A DNA stretch of 64,000 nt from Loripinus fragilis (GCA_964019695.1 OZ026528.1:53784495-53848494); one strand, 5' to 3'; counted from the stretch's first letter, positions 9,988 through 21,862 are shown. Notes: generated by a model not told the origin, from the letters alone. Made by a program: numbers and translations.

Positions 9988-12900
9988 TTGCTTGGTATTT
10001 GCTTGGTTTCATCATTTGTCAGGTTATTTGTTTGGTTTCACCACATGCAGGATAGTTGTTTGGTATCAGTACTTAGTGAGGTATTTATCTGGATTCACCA
10101 CTTGCCAAGGTATTTGAATGGTCACAGTACTTGGCAAGGTATCTGTTTGGATTCACTACAAGCCAAGGAAGTTGTTTGATTACTGCACTTGGCCAGGTAG
10201 TTGTTTGGATTAACCACTTGCCAAGGTAGTTGTTTGGATACATCACTTGCCAAGGTATGTTTGGATTCACAACTTGCCAAGGTAGCTTTTTGGTTACAGT
10301 ACTGGCAAGGTATGTTTGGTTTCACCACTTGCCAAGGTAGTTGTTTGGTTACTACCCTTGGTCAGGTATTTGTTCTGATTCCCCACATGCCAAGGAAGTT
10401 GTTTGGTTACAGTATTTGGCAAGGTATTTGTTTAGATTCACCACTTGCCAAGGTAGTTGTTTGGTTACAGCACTTGGCAAGATATTTGTTTGGATTCACC
10501 ACTTGCTAAGGTAGTTGTTTGGTTACAGCACTTGGCAAGGTATTTGTTTGGATTCATCACTTGCTAAGGTAGTTGTTTGGTTACAGCACTTGGCAAGGCA
10601 TGTTTGGATTCACCACTTGCTTATGTAGTTGTTTGGTTACAGCACCTGGCAAGGTATGTTTGTATTCACCACTTGCTAAGATATTTGTTTGGTTACAACA
10701 CTTGCCAAGGTATGTTTGGATTTACCACTTGCCAAGTTAGTTGTTTGGTTACAGCACTTGGCAAGGTAATTTTTGATTGACCACTTGCCAAGGTAGTTGT
10801 TTGGTTACAGTACTTGGCAAGGTATTTGTTTGGATTTACCACTTGCTAAGGTAGTTGTTTGTTTACAGCACTTGCCAAGGTATCTTTTGATTGACCACTT
10901 GCCAAGGTAGTTGTTTGGTTACAGTACTTGGCAAGGTATCTTTCGATTGACCACTTGCCAAGGTAGTTGTTTGGTTACAGTGCTTGGCAAGGTATTTGTT
11001 TGGATTGACCACTTGCCAAGGTAGTTGTTTGGTTATAGCACTTGGCAAGGTATTTATTTGGATTCATCACTTGCCAAGTTAGTTGTTTGGTTACAGTACT
11101 TGTTAAGGTATGTTTGGATTGACCACTTGCTAAGGTAGTTGTTTGGTTACAGTACTTGTTAAGGTATGATTGGATTCACCACTTGCCAAGGTAGTTGTTT
11201 GGTTATAGCACTTGGCAAGGTATTTGTTTGGATTCATCACTTGCCAAGTTAGTTGTTTGGTTAGAGCACTTCAGGTATTTGTTTGGATTCATCACTTGTC
11301 AAGGTAGTTGTTTGGTTACAGCACTTGGCAAGGTATTTGTTTGGATAAGGCCCCTCCCTTGGTGGCTGCGACTGGGCTTAGATAGTTATTTGGTTACAGC
11401 ACTTGGCAAGGTATGTTTGGATTTACCACTTGCCAAGGTAGTTGTTTGGTTACAGTACTTGGCAAGATATGATTGATTGACCACTTTCCATGATAAATGT
11501 TTGGTTACAGCACTTGCCAAGGTAAGTTTGGATTCACAACTTGCCAAGGTAGCTTTTTGGTTACAGTACTGGCAAGGTATGTTTGGTTTCACCACTTGCC
11601 AAGGTAGTTGTTTGGTTACTACCCTTGGTCAGGTATTTGTTCTGATTCCCCACATGCCAAGGAAGTTGTTTGGTTACAGTATTTGGCTATCACCACTTGC
11701 CAAAGTAGTTGTTTGGATACATCACTTGGCAAGGTATGTTTGGTTTCACCCCTTGCCTATGTATTTGTTTGGTTACAGCACTTGGCAAGGTATGTTTGGT
11801 TTCACCACTTGCCAAGGTAGTTGTTTGGTTACTGCCCTTGGCCAGGTATTTGTTTGGATTCACCACTTGCCAAGGCAGTTGTTTCGTTACAGCACTTGGC
11901 AAGGTATTTATTTTGATTCACCTACTTGCTAAGGAAGTTGTTTGGTTACAGCACTTGGCAAGGTATTTGTTTAGATTCACCACTTGCCAAGGTAGTTGTT
12001 TGGTTACAGCACTTGGCAAGATATTTGTTTGGATTCACCACTTGCTAAGGTAGTTGTTTGGTTACAGCACTTGGCAAGGTATTTGTTTGGATTCATCACT
12101 TGCTAAGGTAGTTGTTTGGTTACAGCACTTGGCAAGGCATGTTTGGATTCACCACTTGCTTATGTAGTTGTTTGGTTACAGCACCTGGCAAGGTATGTTT
12201 GTATTCACCACTTGCTAAGATATTTGTTTGGTTACAACACTTGCCAAGGTATGTTTGGATTTACCACTTGCCAAGTTAGTTGTTTGGTTACAGCACTTGG
12301 CAAGGTAATTTTTGATTGACCACTTGCCAAGGTAGTTGTTTGGTTACAGTACTTGGCAAGGTATTTGTTTGGATTTACCACTTGCTAAGGTAGTTGTTTG
12401 TTTACAGCACTTGCCAAGGTATCTTTTGATTGACCACTTGCCAAGGTAGTTGTTTGGTTACAGTACTTGGCAAGGTATCTTTCGATTGACCACTTGCCAA
12501 GGTAGTTGTTTGGTTACAGTGCTTGGCAAGGTATTTGTTTGGATTGACCACTTGCCAAGGTAGTTGTTTGGTTATAGCACTTGGCAAGGTATTTGTTTGG
12601 ATTCATCACTTGCCAAGTTAGTTGTTTGGTTACAGTACTTGTTAAGGTATGTTTGGATTGACCACTTGCTAAGGTAGTTGTTTGGTTACAGTACTTGTTA
12701 AGGTATGATTGGATTCACCACTTGCCAAGGTAGTTGTTTGGTTATAGCACTTGGCAAGGTATTTGTTTGGATTCATCACTTGCCAAGTTAGTTGTTTGGT
12801 TAGAGCACTTCAGGTATTTGTTTGGATTCATCACTTGTCAAGGTAGTTGTTTGGTTACAGCACTTGGCAAGGTATTTGTTTGGATAAGGCCCCTCCCTTG

Positions 12901-15900
12901 GTGGCTGCGACTGGGCTTAGATAGTTATTTGGTTACAGCACTTGGAAAGGTATGTTTGGATTTACCACTTGCCAAGGTAGTTGTTTGGTTACAGTACTTG
13001 GCAAGATATGATTGAATGACCACTTTCCATGATAAATGTTTGGTTACAGCACTTGCCAAGGTATGTTTGGATTCACAACTTGCCAAGGTAGCTTTTTGGT
13101 TACAGTACTGGCAAGGTATGTTTGGATAGACTACTTGTCAAAGTAGTTGTTTGGTTACAGCACTTGTCAAGGTATACGTTTGGATTGACCACTTGCCAAG
13201 GTAGTTGTTTTGTTTGTTGGTTTGATTTAATTCTTTACGTCCCATCAACAATCTTTCAGTTATTTAGGGATGGGTCTTCCTTGGTTGAACCATAACTTAG
13301 CTAGGATTAATGTTCTTGCTCAAGGACACAACATAGTAACGCCGGTGAGGCTCGAACCTGCAGCCCTTCTGTCTCGCGTCAAGCGCTCTACCACTGAGCC
13401 AAGGTAGTTGTTTGGCTACAGTACTTGCCAAGGTATTTGTTTGGATTCACCACTTGCCAAGATAGTTGTTTGGTTACAACACTTGGCAAGGTATCTTTTG
13501 ATTGCCCACTTGCCAAGGTAGTTGTTTGATTACAGCACTTGGCAAGGTATTTGTTTGGATTCACCACTTGCCAAGGTAGTTGTTTGGCTACAGTACTTGG
13601 CAAGGTATGTTTGGATTGACCACTTGCTAAAGTAGTTGTTTGGTTACAACACTTGGCAAGGTATTTGTTTGGATTGACCACTTGCCAAGGTAGTTGTTTG
13701 GTTACAGTACTTGGCAAGGTATTTGTTTGGATTCACCACTTGCCAAAGTAGTTGTTTAGTTACAGCACTTAGCATGGTATGTTTGGTTTCACCACTTGCC
13801 AAGGTAGTTGTTTGGTTACTGCCCTTGGTCAGATATTTGTTCTGATTCCACTCATGCCAAGGAAGGTGTTTGGTTACAGCATATGGCTATCACCACTTGC
13901 CAAAGTAGTTGTTTGGATACATCACTTGGCAAGGTATGTTTGGTTTCACCCTTGCCTATGTATTTGTTTGGTTACAGCACTTGGCAAGGTATGTTTGGTT
14001 TCACCACTTGCCTAGGTAGTTGTTTGGTTACAGCACTTGGCAAGGTATATTTGGTTTCACCACTTGCCTAGGTAGTTGTTTGGTTACAGCACTTGGCAAG
14101 GTATGTTTGGTTTCACCACTTGCCAAGGTAGTTGTTTGGTTACTGCCCTTGGTCAGGTATTTGTTCTGATTCCCCACATGCCAAGGAAGTTGTTTGGTTA
14201 CAGTATTTGGCTATCACCACTTGCCAAAGTAGTTGTTTGGATACATCACTTGGCAAGGTATGTTTGGTTTCACCCCTTGCCTATGTATTTGTTTGGTTAC
14301 AGCACTTGGCAAGGTATGTTTGGTTTCACCACTTGCCAAGGCAGTTGTTTCGTTACAGCACTTGGCAAGGTATTTTTTTTGATTCACCTACTTGCTAAGG
14401 TAGTTGTTTGGTTACAGCACTTGGTAAGGTATTTGTTTAGATTCACCACTTGCCAAGGTAGTTGTTTGGTTACAGCACTTGGCAAGATATTTGTTTGGAT
14501 TCACCACTTGCTAAGGTAGTTGTTTGGTTACAGTACTTGTTAAGGTATGATTGGATTCACCACTTGCCAAGGTAGTTGTTTGGTTATAGCACTTGGCAAG
14601 GTATTTGTTTGGATTCATCACTTGCCAAGTTAGTTTGGTTAGAGCACTTCAGGTATTTGTTTGGATTCATCACTTGTCAAGGTAGTTGTTTGGTTACAGC
14701 ACTTGGCAAGGTATTTGTTTGGATAAGGCCCCTGCCTTGGTGGCTGCGACTGGGCTTAGTTATTTGGTTACAGCACTTGGCAAGGTATGTTTGGATTTAC
14801 CACTTGCCAAGGTAGTTGTTTGGTTACAGTACTTGGCAAGGTATTTGTTTGGATTCACCACTTGCTAAGGTAGTTGTTTGGTTACAACACTTGGCAAGGT
14901 ATTTGTTTGGATTGACCACTTGCCAAGGTAGTTGTTTGGTTACAGTACTTGGCAAGATATTTGTTTGGATTCACCACTTGCCAAGGTAGTTGTTTGGTTA
15001 CAGCACTTAGCAAGGTATGTTTGGATTCACCACTTGCCAAGGTAGTTATTTGGTTACAGTACTTGGCAAGGTATGCTTGGATTCACCACTTAATGTTTAG
15101 ATTGACCACTTGCCAAGTTAGTTGTTTGGTTACAGCACTTGCCAAGGTATGTTTGGATTCACCGCTTGCAAAGGTAGTTGTTTGGTTACAGCACTTGCCA
15201 AGGTATGTTTGGTTTCACAGCTTGCCTAGGTAGTTGTTTGGTTACAGCACTTGGCAAGGTATGTTTGGTTTCACCACTTGCCAAGGTAGTTGTTTGGTTA
15301 CTGCCCTTAGTCAGGTATTTGTTCTGATTCCCCACATACCAAGGAAGATGTTTGGTTACAGTATTTGGCTATAACCACTTGCCAAAGTAGTTGTTTGGAT
15401 ACATCACTTGGCAAGGTAAGTTTGGTTTCACCCCTTGCCTATGTATTTGTTTGGTTACAGCACTTGGCAAGGTATGTTTGGTTTCACCACTTGCCAAGGT
15501 AGTTGTTTGGTTACTGCCCTTTGCCAGGTATTTGTTTGGATTCACCACTTGCCAAGGCAGTTGTTTCCTTACAGCACTTGGCAAGGTATTTTTTTTGATT
15601 CACCTACTTGCTAAGGTAGTTGTTTGGTTACAGCACTTGGCAAGGTATTTGTTTAGATTCACCACTTGCCAAGGTAGTTGTTTGGTTACAGCACTTGGCA
15701 AGATATTTGTTTGGATTCACCACTTGCTAAGGTAGTTGTTTGGTTACAGTACTTGTTAAGGTATGATTGGATTCACCACTTGCCAAGGTAGTTGTTTGGT
15801 TATAGCACTTGGCAAGGTATTTGTTTGGATTCATCACTTGCCAAGTTAGTTGTTTGGTAACAGCACTTCAGGTATTTGTTTGGATTCATCACTTGTCAAG

Positions 15901-16745
15901 GTAGTTGTTTGGTTACAGCACTTGGCAAGGTATTTGTTTGGATAAGGCCCCTGCCTTGGTGGCTGCGACTGGGCTTAGTTATTTGGTTACAGCACTTGGC
16001 AAGGTATGTTTGGATTTACCACTTGCCAAGGTAGTTGTTTGGTTACAGTACTTGGCAAGGTATTTGTTTGGATTCACCACTTGCTAAAGTAGTTGTTTGG
16101 TTACAACACTTGGCAAGGTATTTGTTTGGATTGACCACTTGCCAAGGTAGTTGTTTGGTTACAGTACTTGGCAAGGTATTTGTTTGGATTCACCACTTGC
16201 CAAGGTAGTTGTTTGGTTACAGCACTTAGCAAGGTATGTTTGGATTCACCACTTGCCAAGGTAGTTATTTGGTTACAGTACTTTGCAAGGTATGCTTGGA
16301 TTCACCACTTAATGTTTAGATTGACCACTTGCCAAGTTAGTTGTTTGGTTACAGCACTTGCCAAGGTATGTTTGGATTCACCGCTTGCAAAGGTAGTTGT
16401 TTGGTTACAGCACTTGCCAAGGTATGTTTGGATTGACCACTTGTCAAGGAAGTTGTTTGGTTACAGCACTTGCCAAGGTGTGTTTAGATTGACCACTTGG
16501 CCAGCTACTTGTTTGGACATGACTTGCCAAGTTAAGGTAGATGTTTGGTTTTAGCAATTGACCAAGCATTTATTTGGTTTTACCACTTGACTATGCATTT
16601 GTTTGGATTCATCACTTGGCCAGGTAGGTGTTTGATTTCATCATTTGTCCAGGTACATGAATTTGTTTGGTTTCACCACATAAGCAGCTGTTTGGTTTCA
16701 CAATTTGGCAAGCACTTGTTTGGTTTCTTACATTTCTAGGAAGCA
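9988..16745. repeat. Minisatellite, 29-bp unit in 58-bp dimers with higher-order repeats
   Basis: Alternating 29-bp monomers: one has TTGTTTGGTTACAGCACTTG then GCAAGG, the other GGATTCACCACTTGCCAAGG. Some units lack three bases (26 bp). Large blocks recur almost unchanged: about 10406-11480 at +1539, and 14686-16250 at +1219; a block at 11608-12053 recurs near 14132 and 15391. A variant unit with CTTGGTGGCTGCGACTGGG marks 11346, 12885, 14725 and 15944. Open frames here on both strands are repeat translations, not genes. Confidence 0.95.
13211..13400 (-). mobile_element. tRNA-derived SINE inserted in the minisatellite
   Basis: Full reversed copy: tail TTTACGTCCCATCAACAATC, the CAAGGACACA block, B-box reverse GGCTCGAACCTGC, and A-box reverse CTCTACCACTGAGCC. 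CCAAGGTAGTTGTTT lies on both sides, which may be a 15-bp target duplication or simply the satellite period. Confidence 0.85.
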
Positions 16746-17039
16746 GTTTTGTGTGAAACATTTATTTAAATTCATCCTAAACAAGTGATGAATTCAAATA
16801 ACTGTTTCACACATGGTAATATCAAACTACTTGAGCTTAAAGATGTGTTTCACCACTTAGCAACAATTGTCTGTTCATTTATACCTATGACTCTCTCGTG
16901 TTAAGGCTTATTTTTCTCTTCAAGGTAATCACTCTTTAAATTTATTTCAGGAATTATCCAAAAAGAATTTAGACCTTTCAAGGGCATGGTAAATAATTAA
17001 ATCTTGGGAAAACTGTTTATATCATATATGTGAACAAGA
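16746..17039. repeat. Hairpin and otherwise unassigned sequence
   Basis: TGTGTGAAACATTTATTTAA pairs with the reverse of TTCAAATAACTGTTTCACACA (about 16750-16813). Further right is the exon-like stretch at 16951-16988. Confidence 0.5.
16951..16988 (+). other. Possible 38-bp exon
   Basis: Preceded by TTTAAATTTATTTCAG (acceptor-like) and followed by GTAAAT (donor-like). One frame reads ELSKKNLDLSRAW without a stop. Splice-site lookalikes are common in AT-rich DNA and no partner exon was found, so this is only a candidate. Confidence 0.15.
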
Positions 17040-17225
17040 AAGGTGCAGATCAGCCTGCGCATCAAAACAGTCTGGTCGACACAAGTGTTGTTCACTGCCT
17101 AAATAGTGCTGTAATTACAGATGTATTTGCTGCATCCAAGTGTTCAAAATTCTCAAATGTCTCTGCTACATGTAGCTGAGCTTGTCACAAACCCAAAGAT
17201 TGGGTTTCTTGTGTGTTGGCTAAAA
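17040..17225. mobile_element. Decayed MITE of the GCGAGAAAACCTG family
   Basis: Contains GCAGATCAGCCTGCGCAT and TGTAGCTGAGCTTGTC, the internal blocks of the copies at 23487, 25602 and 36992, with weak ends. Confidence 0.5.
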
Positions 17226-17277
17226 AATTAATCAGTCCGTACTTTTCCTATCAGGTACCTAGTATAATAGGAGCCAG

Positions 17278-17515
17278 TGCATGAAATTTCCAACAATGTG
17301 TTATGTGCGACCAGCAAATCCTCAGATCAGCCTGGGCATATGCGCAGTCTGATCAGAGCCTTTGCTAGTTGCTTCAGTATTCTATGATTGTTAAGCTACT
17401 GACTGAACGCCATTTGGAGTTTCTAAGCCTAAAAGGAGGCTGCAGAGACTCGTCCGAGTCTACACATGTCAAAATGTCAAATTGTTGGAAATCTCATGTC
17501 ATGGCTCATAGCATA
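17278..17515. mobile_element. MITE with ATTTCCAACAATGTG ends
   Basis: Inverted ends GCATGAAATTTCCAACAATG and TTGGAAATCTCATGTCATGG. The centre has the CAGATCAGCCTGGGCATATGC palindrome-like stretch. A second copy in opposite order is at 48795. Confidence 0.6.
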
Positions 17516-17804
17516 CCTGTAATAGCCACTTATGTGATAATGTTAAATTTAAATCCAAAGGTTTTCCCAGAAACTGCTCAAGCTTAAAGATTAATGAAAG
17601 TTGTTGCTAAGGCGCAGTAGATGACAAGGATATATTTTAATCTCTATACTTTTTGCATGCTGGATTTGCTTGTGTGTTGATGCATTACATCCCAGTCAAC
17701 AATTTTTCATGTCATGTCTGGATGATTTCCAGTCTTCCTGGGAGCACAGGATTAAGTGTTTTGATAAAAGACATAAAATTATAAATATTATCTTAACCAT
17801 CAAT
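17516..17804. other. SINE tail fragment, otherwise nothing
   Basis: A reversed SINE tail fragment (ACATCCCAGTCAACAATTTT) lies at about 17687-17710, followed by TCTTCCTGGGAGC. The remainder is unassigned. Confidence 0.4.
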
Positions 17805-17873
17805 TTTAACATATGTTGTAGGTGCTCAAAAGAACTGTCTCATTGAGTACCCACAACATATGTTTTGATTGAT
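17805..17873. mobile_element. Hairpin MITE (CATATGTTGTGGGTACTCA family)
   Basis: Arms ATATGTTGTAGGTGCTCAAA and ...GAGTACCCACAACATATG pair. Its right edge (17860-17873) is the target duplicated by the next SINE. Other copies are at 21770 and 25426. Confidence 0.7.
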
Positions 17874-18068
17874 GGAAGCGCAATGGCTCAGTGGTAGAGT
17901 GCTTGACTGGTGACTGAGGGGCCGTAGGTTCGAACCTCACCGGCGTCACTACGTTGTGTCCTTGAGCAAGACACATTAATCCTAGGTTAGTACTGGATCA
18001 ACCCAGGAAGACCCGTCCCTACATAACTGAAAGATTGTTCATGGGACGTAAAGAATCAAATCAAACAA
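17874..18068 (+). mobile_element. tRNA-derived SINE with target duplication
   Basis: A-box TGGCTCAGTGGTAGAG, B-box AGGTTCGAACCTC, GAGCAAGACACATTAAT, TCAACCCAGGAAGACC and an AAATCAAACAA tail. ATGTTTTGATTGAT (17860) and ATGTTTTGGTTGAT (18069) flank it as a 14-bp duplication with one mismatch. It resembles a tRNA only at the 5' end. Confidence 0.9.
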
Positions 18069-18200
18069 ATGTTTTGGTTGATAAAGATGAAAATTAAATA
18101 CCGAAGCTTATCAAGATGCCTGAGCCTGTAGAACCAGACTCCTTTAAATTTTATTGTAGGCTAATATCTAAAAGAGTAAAAAAGTAAAAATACCATATTA

Positions 18201-18437
18201 ACCCTAAAAGCGCCAAGAAAAAATGCATCTGAAAATGTCGTCTGCTGAAGTTGTCTGCTGCAAATAATTGCCTGACTTTACTGACAAATTAAGTATAGAA
18301 GCAAACAGTGTGGACCCTTAACAGACTGCTCCTTTGGAGCAGTCAGATCTGGGTCCACACTGTTTGCCACAGAGGCATCTTAAACATTTTAGCAGATGAT
18401 AAAAGACAACTTTTGTTGTGATTGGTGCATTAAGGGC
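18201..18437. mobile_element. MITE family B with TA target duplication
   Basis: Flanked by TA on both sides. Ends ACCCTAAAAGCGCC and GGTGCATTAAGGGC. Central palindrome AGTGTGGACCC...CAGACTGCTCC/GGAGCAGTC...GGGTCCACACT. Same family as the copies at 35146 and 60919. Confidence 0.8.
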
Positions 18438-18632
18438 TATAGGCTCCATATTAAAGGCAGTCATATAAGCCACCTCCCAAATGGTTGCAAAAAGCTCAAT
18501 TTTCAAATCCAAATCTTCTGCCAGTTCATAAGATGCTGGTTACTCATCTCAGAAAGGCCTGGGCTTGCCTGGGCCTTCACTCAGTTCACTGCTCGCACGA
18601 AACGTAGTGGTCCAACTAAAAACTAAGACTTC

Positions 18633-18815
18633 TAGTCTGTTGCATGGTTACCTGCACATGCTGGTATTCTTTGTGGAGAACTTGGTGCCTGATCTAGATC
18701 CAAACTGTTTGCACACTCTGATGGTATTCCTGAAATAAATATTTGAAAAAGTTAATTCTAAAAAAATCAGCAGACGATAAACATGCAAAATTTCCCAGAA
18801 TACAACCAGTCTACC
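18633..18815. mobile_element. Partial MITE family A
   Basis: Half of the core palindrome (CTGATCTAGATCCAAACTG), then CACACTCTGATGGTATTCCT and CAGCAGACGATAAACATGC in the usual order; the left arm is missing. Confidence 0.5.
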
Positions 18816-19330
18816 ATGAACGTAGTTCATTTATCTTTTGCATATATCTTTTCAACACTTTTATTTTTAGATGAAAAAGGAGATGGGGTATTCCCAATTT
18901 CAAACTTTATATAAATGCTGATTTTTAAAGCTATCCATTTCATACTTTGGACATGAAATTAATAAATAAGAAGCTTCACTGTGTTTGCTCAAAGCCTTAT
19001 AATATCAACTAACAGGATATTAGGTAATTTGTAATCTTAAAAATAAATCAGGTTGGATAATTTTATTTAATCTAAAACATTTAAATGCTGATTGATCGGC
19101 CACTTCATCTTTTTGTCTGCCAATAAAAATTAACCCTTTTTAAATCAGGATGGGGTCACAGGTCGAATGTGGCTTTTTTTTTTTATATATCTTAATTAGC
19201 AAATGCCAAACAGTATAGACCCTGATGAAATGCCACATTCTGTGGCATTTCATCTGGGTTTTCACTGTTTGCCAAAGCACATGTGTTCAGGTTTCCACGA
19301 TTTAATGTTGGGTGGATTTTCTAATTGGCT
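18816..19330. mobile_element. Unassigned sequence with palindromic MITE core at 19205-19275
   Basis: AACAGTATAGACCCTGATG...CATCTGGGTTTTCACTGTT encloses TGCCACA/TGTGGCA. The flanks are too decayed to place terminal repeats; 18816-19190 shows nothing else. Confidence 0.5.
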
Positions 19331-19671
19331 GGGTCATTTAAAGTTTTAGAGGGTGGATTTTTTAATCCTTTGTCGAACATAGGTAATACCTATTTTGGCT
19401 TTGCTAATAATACCAAGCCCGATCAACTGCATAAGGCTTATGTGCTGGGTCATTTAAACTTTTGAGGGGGTGGATATCTTAATCCTTTGTGAGCTAATAA
19501 TAAGGTCTTATATATTTTGTATTTGCAAACAATGCAGATCCCACTCCTCTATGTTTGCCTTAAGTTCAGCTAATGGGGACCTATACTGTTGCTTTCAGTT
19601 AAAGTACCAGTATAAACTGTATTTGACCTAATAAGTGCATATGTTTGTATAAGTACACACCAAAGCTCTTT
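19331..19671. repeat. Short two-copy repeat
   Basis: GCTGGGTCATTTAAA...TTAATCCTTTGT occurs at about 19328 and 19444. A half MITE core (CAATGCAGATCCCACTC ... TGGGGACCTATACTGTTG) lies at about 19530-19592. No coding potential. Confidence 0.4.
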
Positions 19672-19950
19672 GTTTATTTGAGGTTTTACATCCCAGTCAA
19701 TAGCTATGGTTATGTCGAGATGGTCAGTTCACGCTAACCACACTTTTTCCTGGGCAAGCTTGATTAAGTGGTTAACCATACTTTCGCTTGTAACTAACAA
19801 CTTCCCTTCTTGGATCAGCTGAAAGAGGAGAATGATCGTAGAAATTATTTCATGATCAATATCCACAAAAGTATGGGACCAAGCCGGGATCGAACTTGCA
19901 ACCCCTTGATGTGCAGTTGGACTCACTACCGACTGCGCTACAGGGCCCAG
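19672..19950 (-). mobile_element. tRNA-derived SINE, third family (reverse)
   Basis: Tail ACATCCCAGTCAATAGC, CTTTCGCTTGTAACTAACAA, then B-box reverse GGGATCGAACTTGCAACCCC and A-box reverse ACTACCGACTGCGC. A related, more decayed copy is at 53411. Confidence 0.7.
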
Positions 19951-20155
19951 TATCTTAACTTTTTACATGCTGGGCAATGTTTCATGCTGAAGTTGACGTC
20001 GACTGACTTTTTTTAAAATTAACTTTTTCAAAAAATTCTTTCGGAAACACTATCAGTGTCAAAGGGTTTGATTCAGAACAGGACCCAGACATTCTGTCGG
20101 TCCTGATCTTGGTCCTAACTGTTTGCAAAGGTTATCAGCGCTGCTTACCAGAGTC
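19951..20155. mobile_element. MITE family A
   Basis: TTACATGCTGGGCAATGTTT at the left, then a TTTTTCAAAAAATTCTTTC block, then core AACAGGACCCAGACA...TGTCGGTCCTGATCTTGG. Confidence 0.6.
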
Positions 20156-20329
20156 ATTCCAGCAGAGCAATTTCATTATTTCAATAGGATGAAAAAAAGT
20201 GTAGATCCTGATCAGCTGGCTCCATTAGAACCCAGCTGATCTTGATCTACACCATTTGAAAAAATAGCCATCAGAGGAGATGGCAAATCCCCCGACCAAA
20301 AAGTAATTGATATGCAGTTACAAGCAGCC
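20156..20329. mobile_element. Palindromic MITE core
   Basis: GTGTAGATCCTGATCAGCTGG pairs with CCAGCTGATCTTGATCTACAC around TTAGAACC (about 20199-20252). Ends not placed. Confidence 0.5.
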
Positions 20330-21322
20330 AACCTAGTATATATATTTGATGTGATAATACTGAGTGTCACTGCGAACAAAAGTGGAAGGCTGACTGTAGA
20401 GACTTCATTTTTACCTTTAAATTCACAAGCTTCCTCCTATAAAGTTCATTCAAGGGAGATAACTTATAAGTCCAGCAAGGGAGAACAACAATTCTTGAAT
20501 GCAAGACACCCCCTTGACCTATTATACATATATACCATATATTATCAAAATATCTCAAAGGATATTAAAGTTATTGAGCGCACAAGCTTCCCCCTATAAA
20601 GTTCATTCAAGGGAGATAACTCAAAAAACATTAAAGGAGAGCAACCATTCTTGCACGCAACACACCGTCTTCACCTGATATACAAGCATGCCAAATATTA
20701 TCAAAATATCTCAAAGGGTATTAAAGTTATAAAGTGCACATGCTTCCCCCTATAAAATTTAAATTTCACTCAAGGGAGATAGCTCAAAAGTCCATTAAAG
20801 GAGAGTAACCATTCTTGCACGCGACACACCGTCTTGACCCGATATACATGCCTACCAAATATTATCAAAATATCTCAAAGGGTATGAAAGTTATTGAGCG
20901 CACAAGCTTCCCCTTATAAAGTTCATTCAAGAGAGATAACTCAAAAGGCCAGCAAGGGAGAGCAACCATTCTTGCACGCGACACACCGTCTTGACCCGAT
21001 ATACATGCCTACCAAATATTATCAAAATATCTCAAAGGGTATAAAAGTTATTGAGCGCACAAGCTTCCCCTTATAAAGTTCATTCAAGAGAGATAACTCA
21101 AAAGGCCAGCAAGGGAGAGCAACCATTTTTGCACGCGACACACCGTCTTGACCCGATATACATGCCTACCAAATATTATCAAAATATCTCAAAGGGTATA
21201 AAAGTTATTGAGCGCACAAGCTTTTGTCTACGGACGGACAGACGGACGGACAGACGGACAGACGGACGGACGCCAGGCTGATCGCTATATCCCCCGATCC
21301 TTTTCGGGTCGGGGGATAAAAA
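20330..21322. mobile_element. Pearl-like element: 157-bp core repeats, GACGG tract, 3' hairpin
   Basis: At least five copies of a core unit lie in tandem, the last three exactly 157 bp apart. Each has GGAGATAACTC or GAGAGATAACTC and ATATCTCAAAGGGTAT. Then comes a GGACGGACA-rich tract (21231-21275) and a hairpin CCCCCGATCC/GGGTCGGGGG before ATAAAAA. Pearl elements of bivalves are described with about 160-bp core repeats and an ACGG microsatellite and are thought to be Helitron-related. Frames inside are repeat translations. Confidence 0.75.
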
Positions 21323-21769
21323 GGTCACAGAATTTTAACAAGTTAATGCACACAATGAAATTACATGTATTTGGTCGTATAAGGTATTAGAATGAAAAGC
21401 ATATAAAATATGAGAGTAATATATTACCTTACAATGAAAATTAAGCATATAAAATATGAAAGAGTATTACCGGTACTTGTGGGGGGCAGATTATCTTGCT
21501 CGGCAGGTAAGAGGTAAATATGAAACCCTATAAAATGACAAAAGCCTTATAAAGCTTAATTTTAACACAACTAGGAGCTTATTAAAGATTATTTCTGTAA
21601 ATATTTGCACTTATTATTGAAATGTAAGATAAAGTTATGTCACATCATACCCCTCATTGTCGAAAAAGAAACTAAAAGTTTAAGGCAAAAGTTCAAGAGG
21701 GAAGTTTATTCCAGCCAGAGTTCTAGAAAGGCCACTTTATTTGACGGAAAAATGTCGATTTTTTTTCTT
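21323..21769. other. No gene; small AT-rich duplication
   Basis: AGCATATAAAATATGA occurs near 21399 and 21443. Nothing else is recognised. Confidence 0.4.
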
Positions 21770-21862
21770 ATTCCTTCATGAAAACATATGTTGTGGTGCT
21801 CATTGGAACCGTCTCTATGAGACAGTTCCAATGAGTACCCACAACATATGTTTTCTTGAAAA
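21770..21862. mobile_element. Hairpin MITE (CATATGTTGTGG family)
   Basis: AAAACATATGTTGTGGTGCT pairs with the reverse of AGTACCCACAACATATGTTT, and CCGTCTCTATGAGACAGTT forms the tip. Confidence 0.75.

Noticed and set aside
10201..16554. Many 60-150-codon frames on both strands
   Set aside because: All lie in the 29-bp minisatellite and read LVTALGKV or TKQLPWQV repeats; frames open on both strands because the unit lacks stops in several phases.
9988..16745. CRISPR-like spacing of repeats
   Set aside because: No unique spacers of constant length, no cas genes, eukaryotic context; a plain minisatellite.
17874..18068. tRNA gene
   Set aside because: Only A- and B-box-like blocks are present, followed by a SINE body and tail with target duplications.
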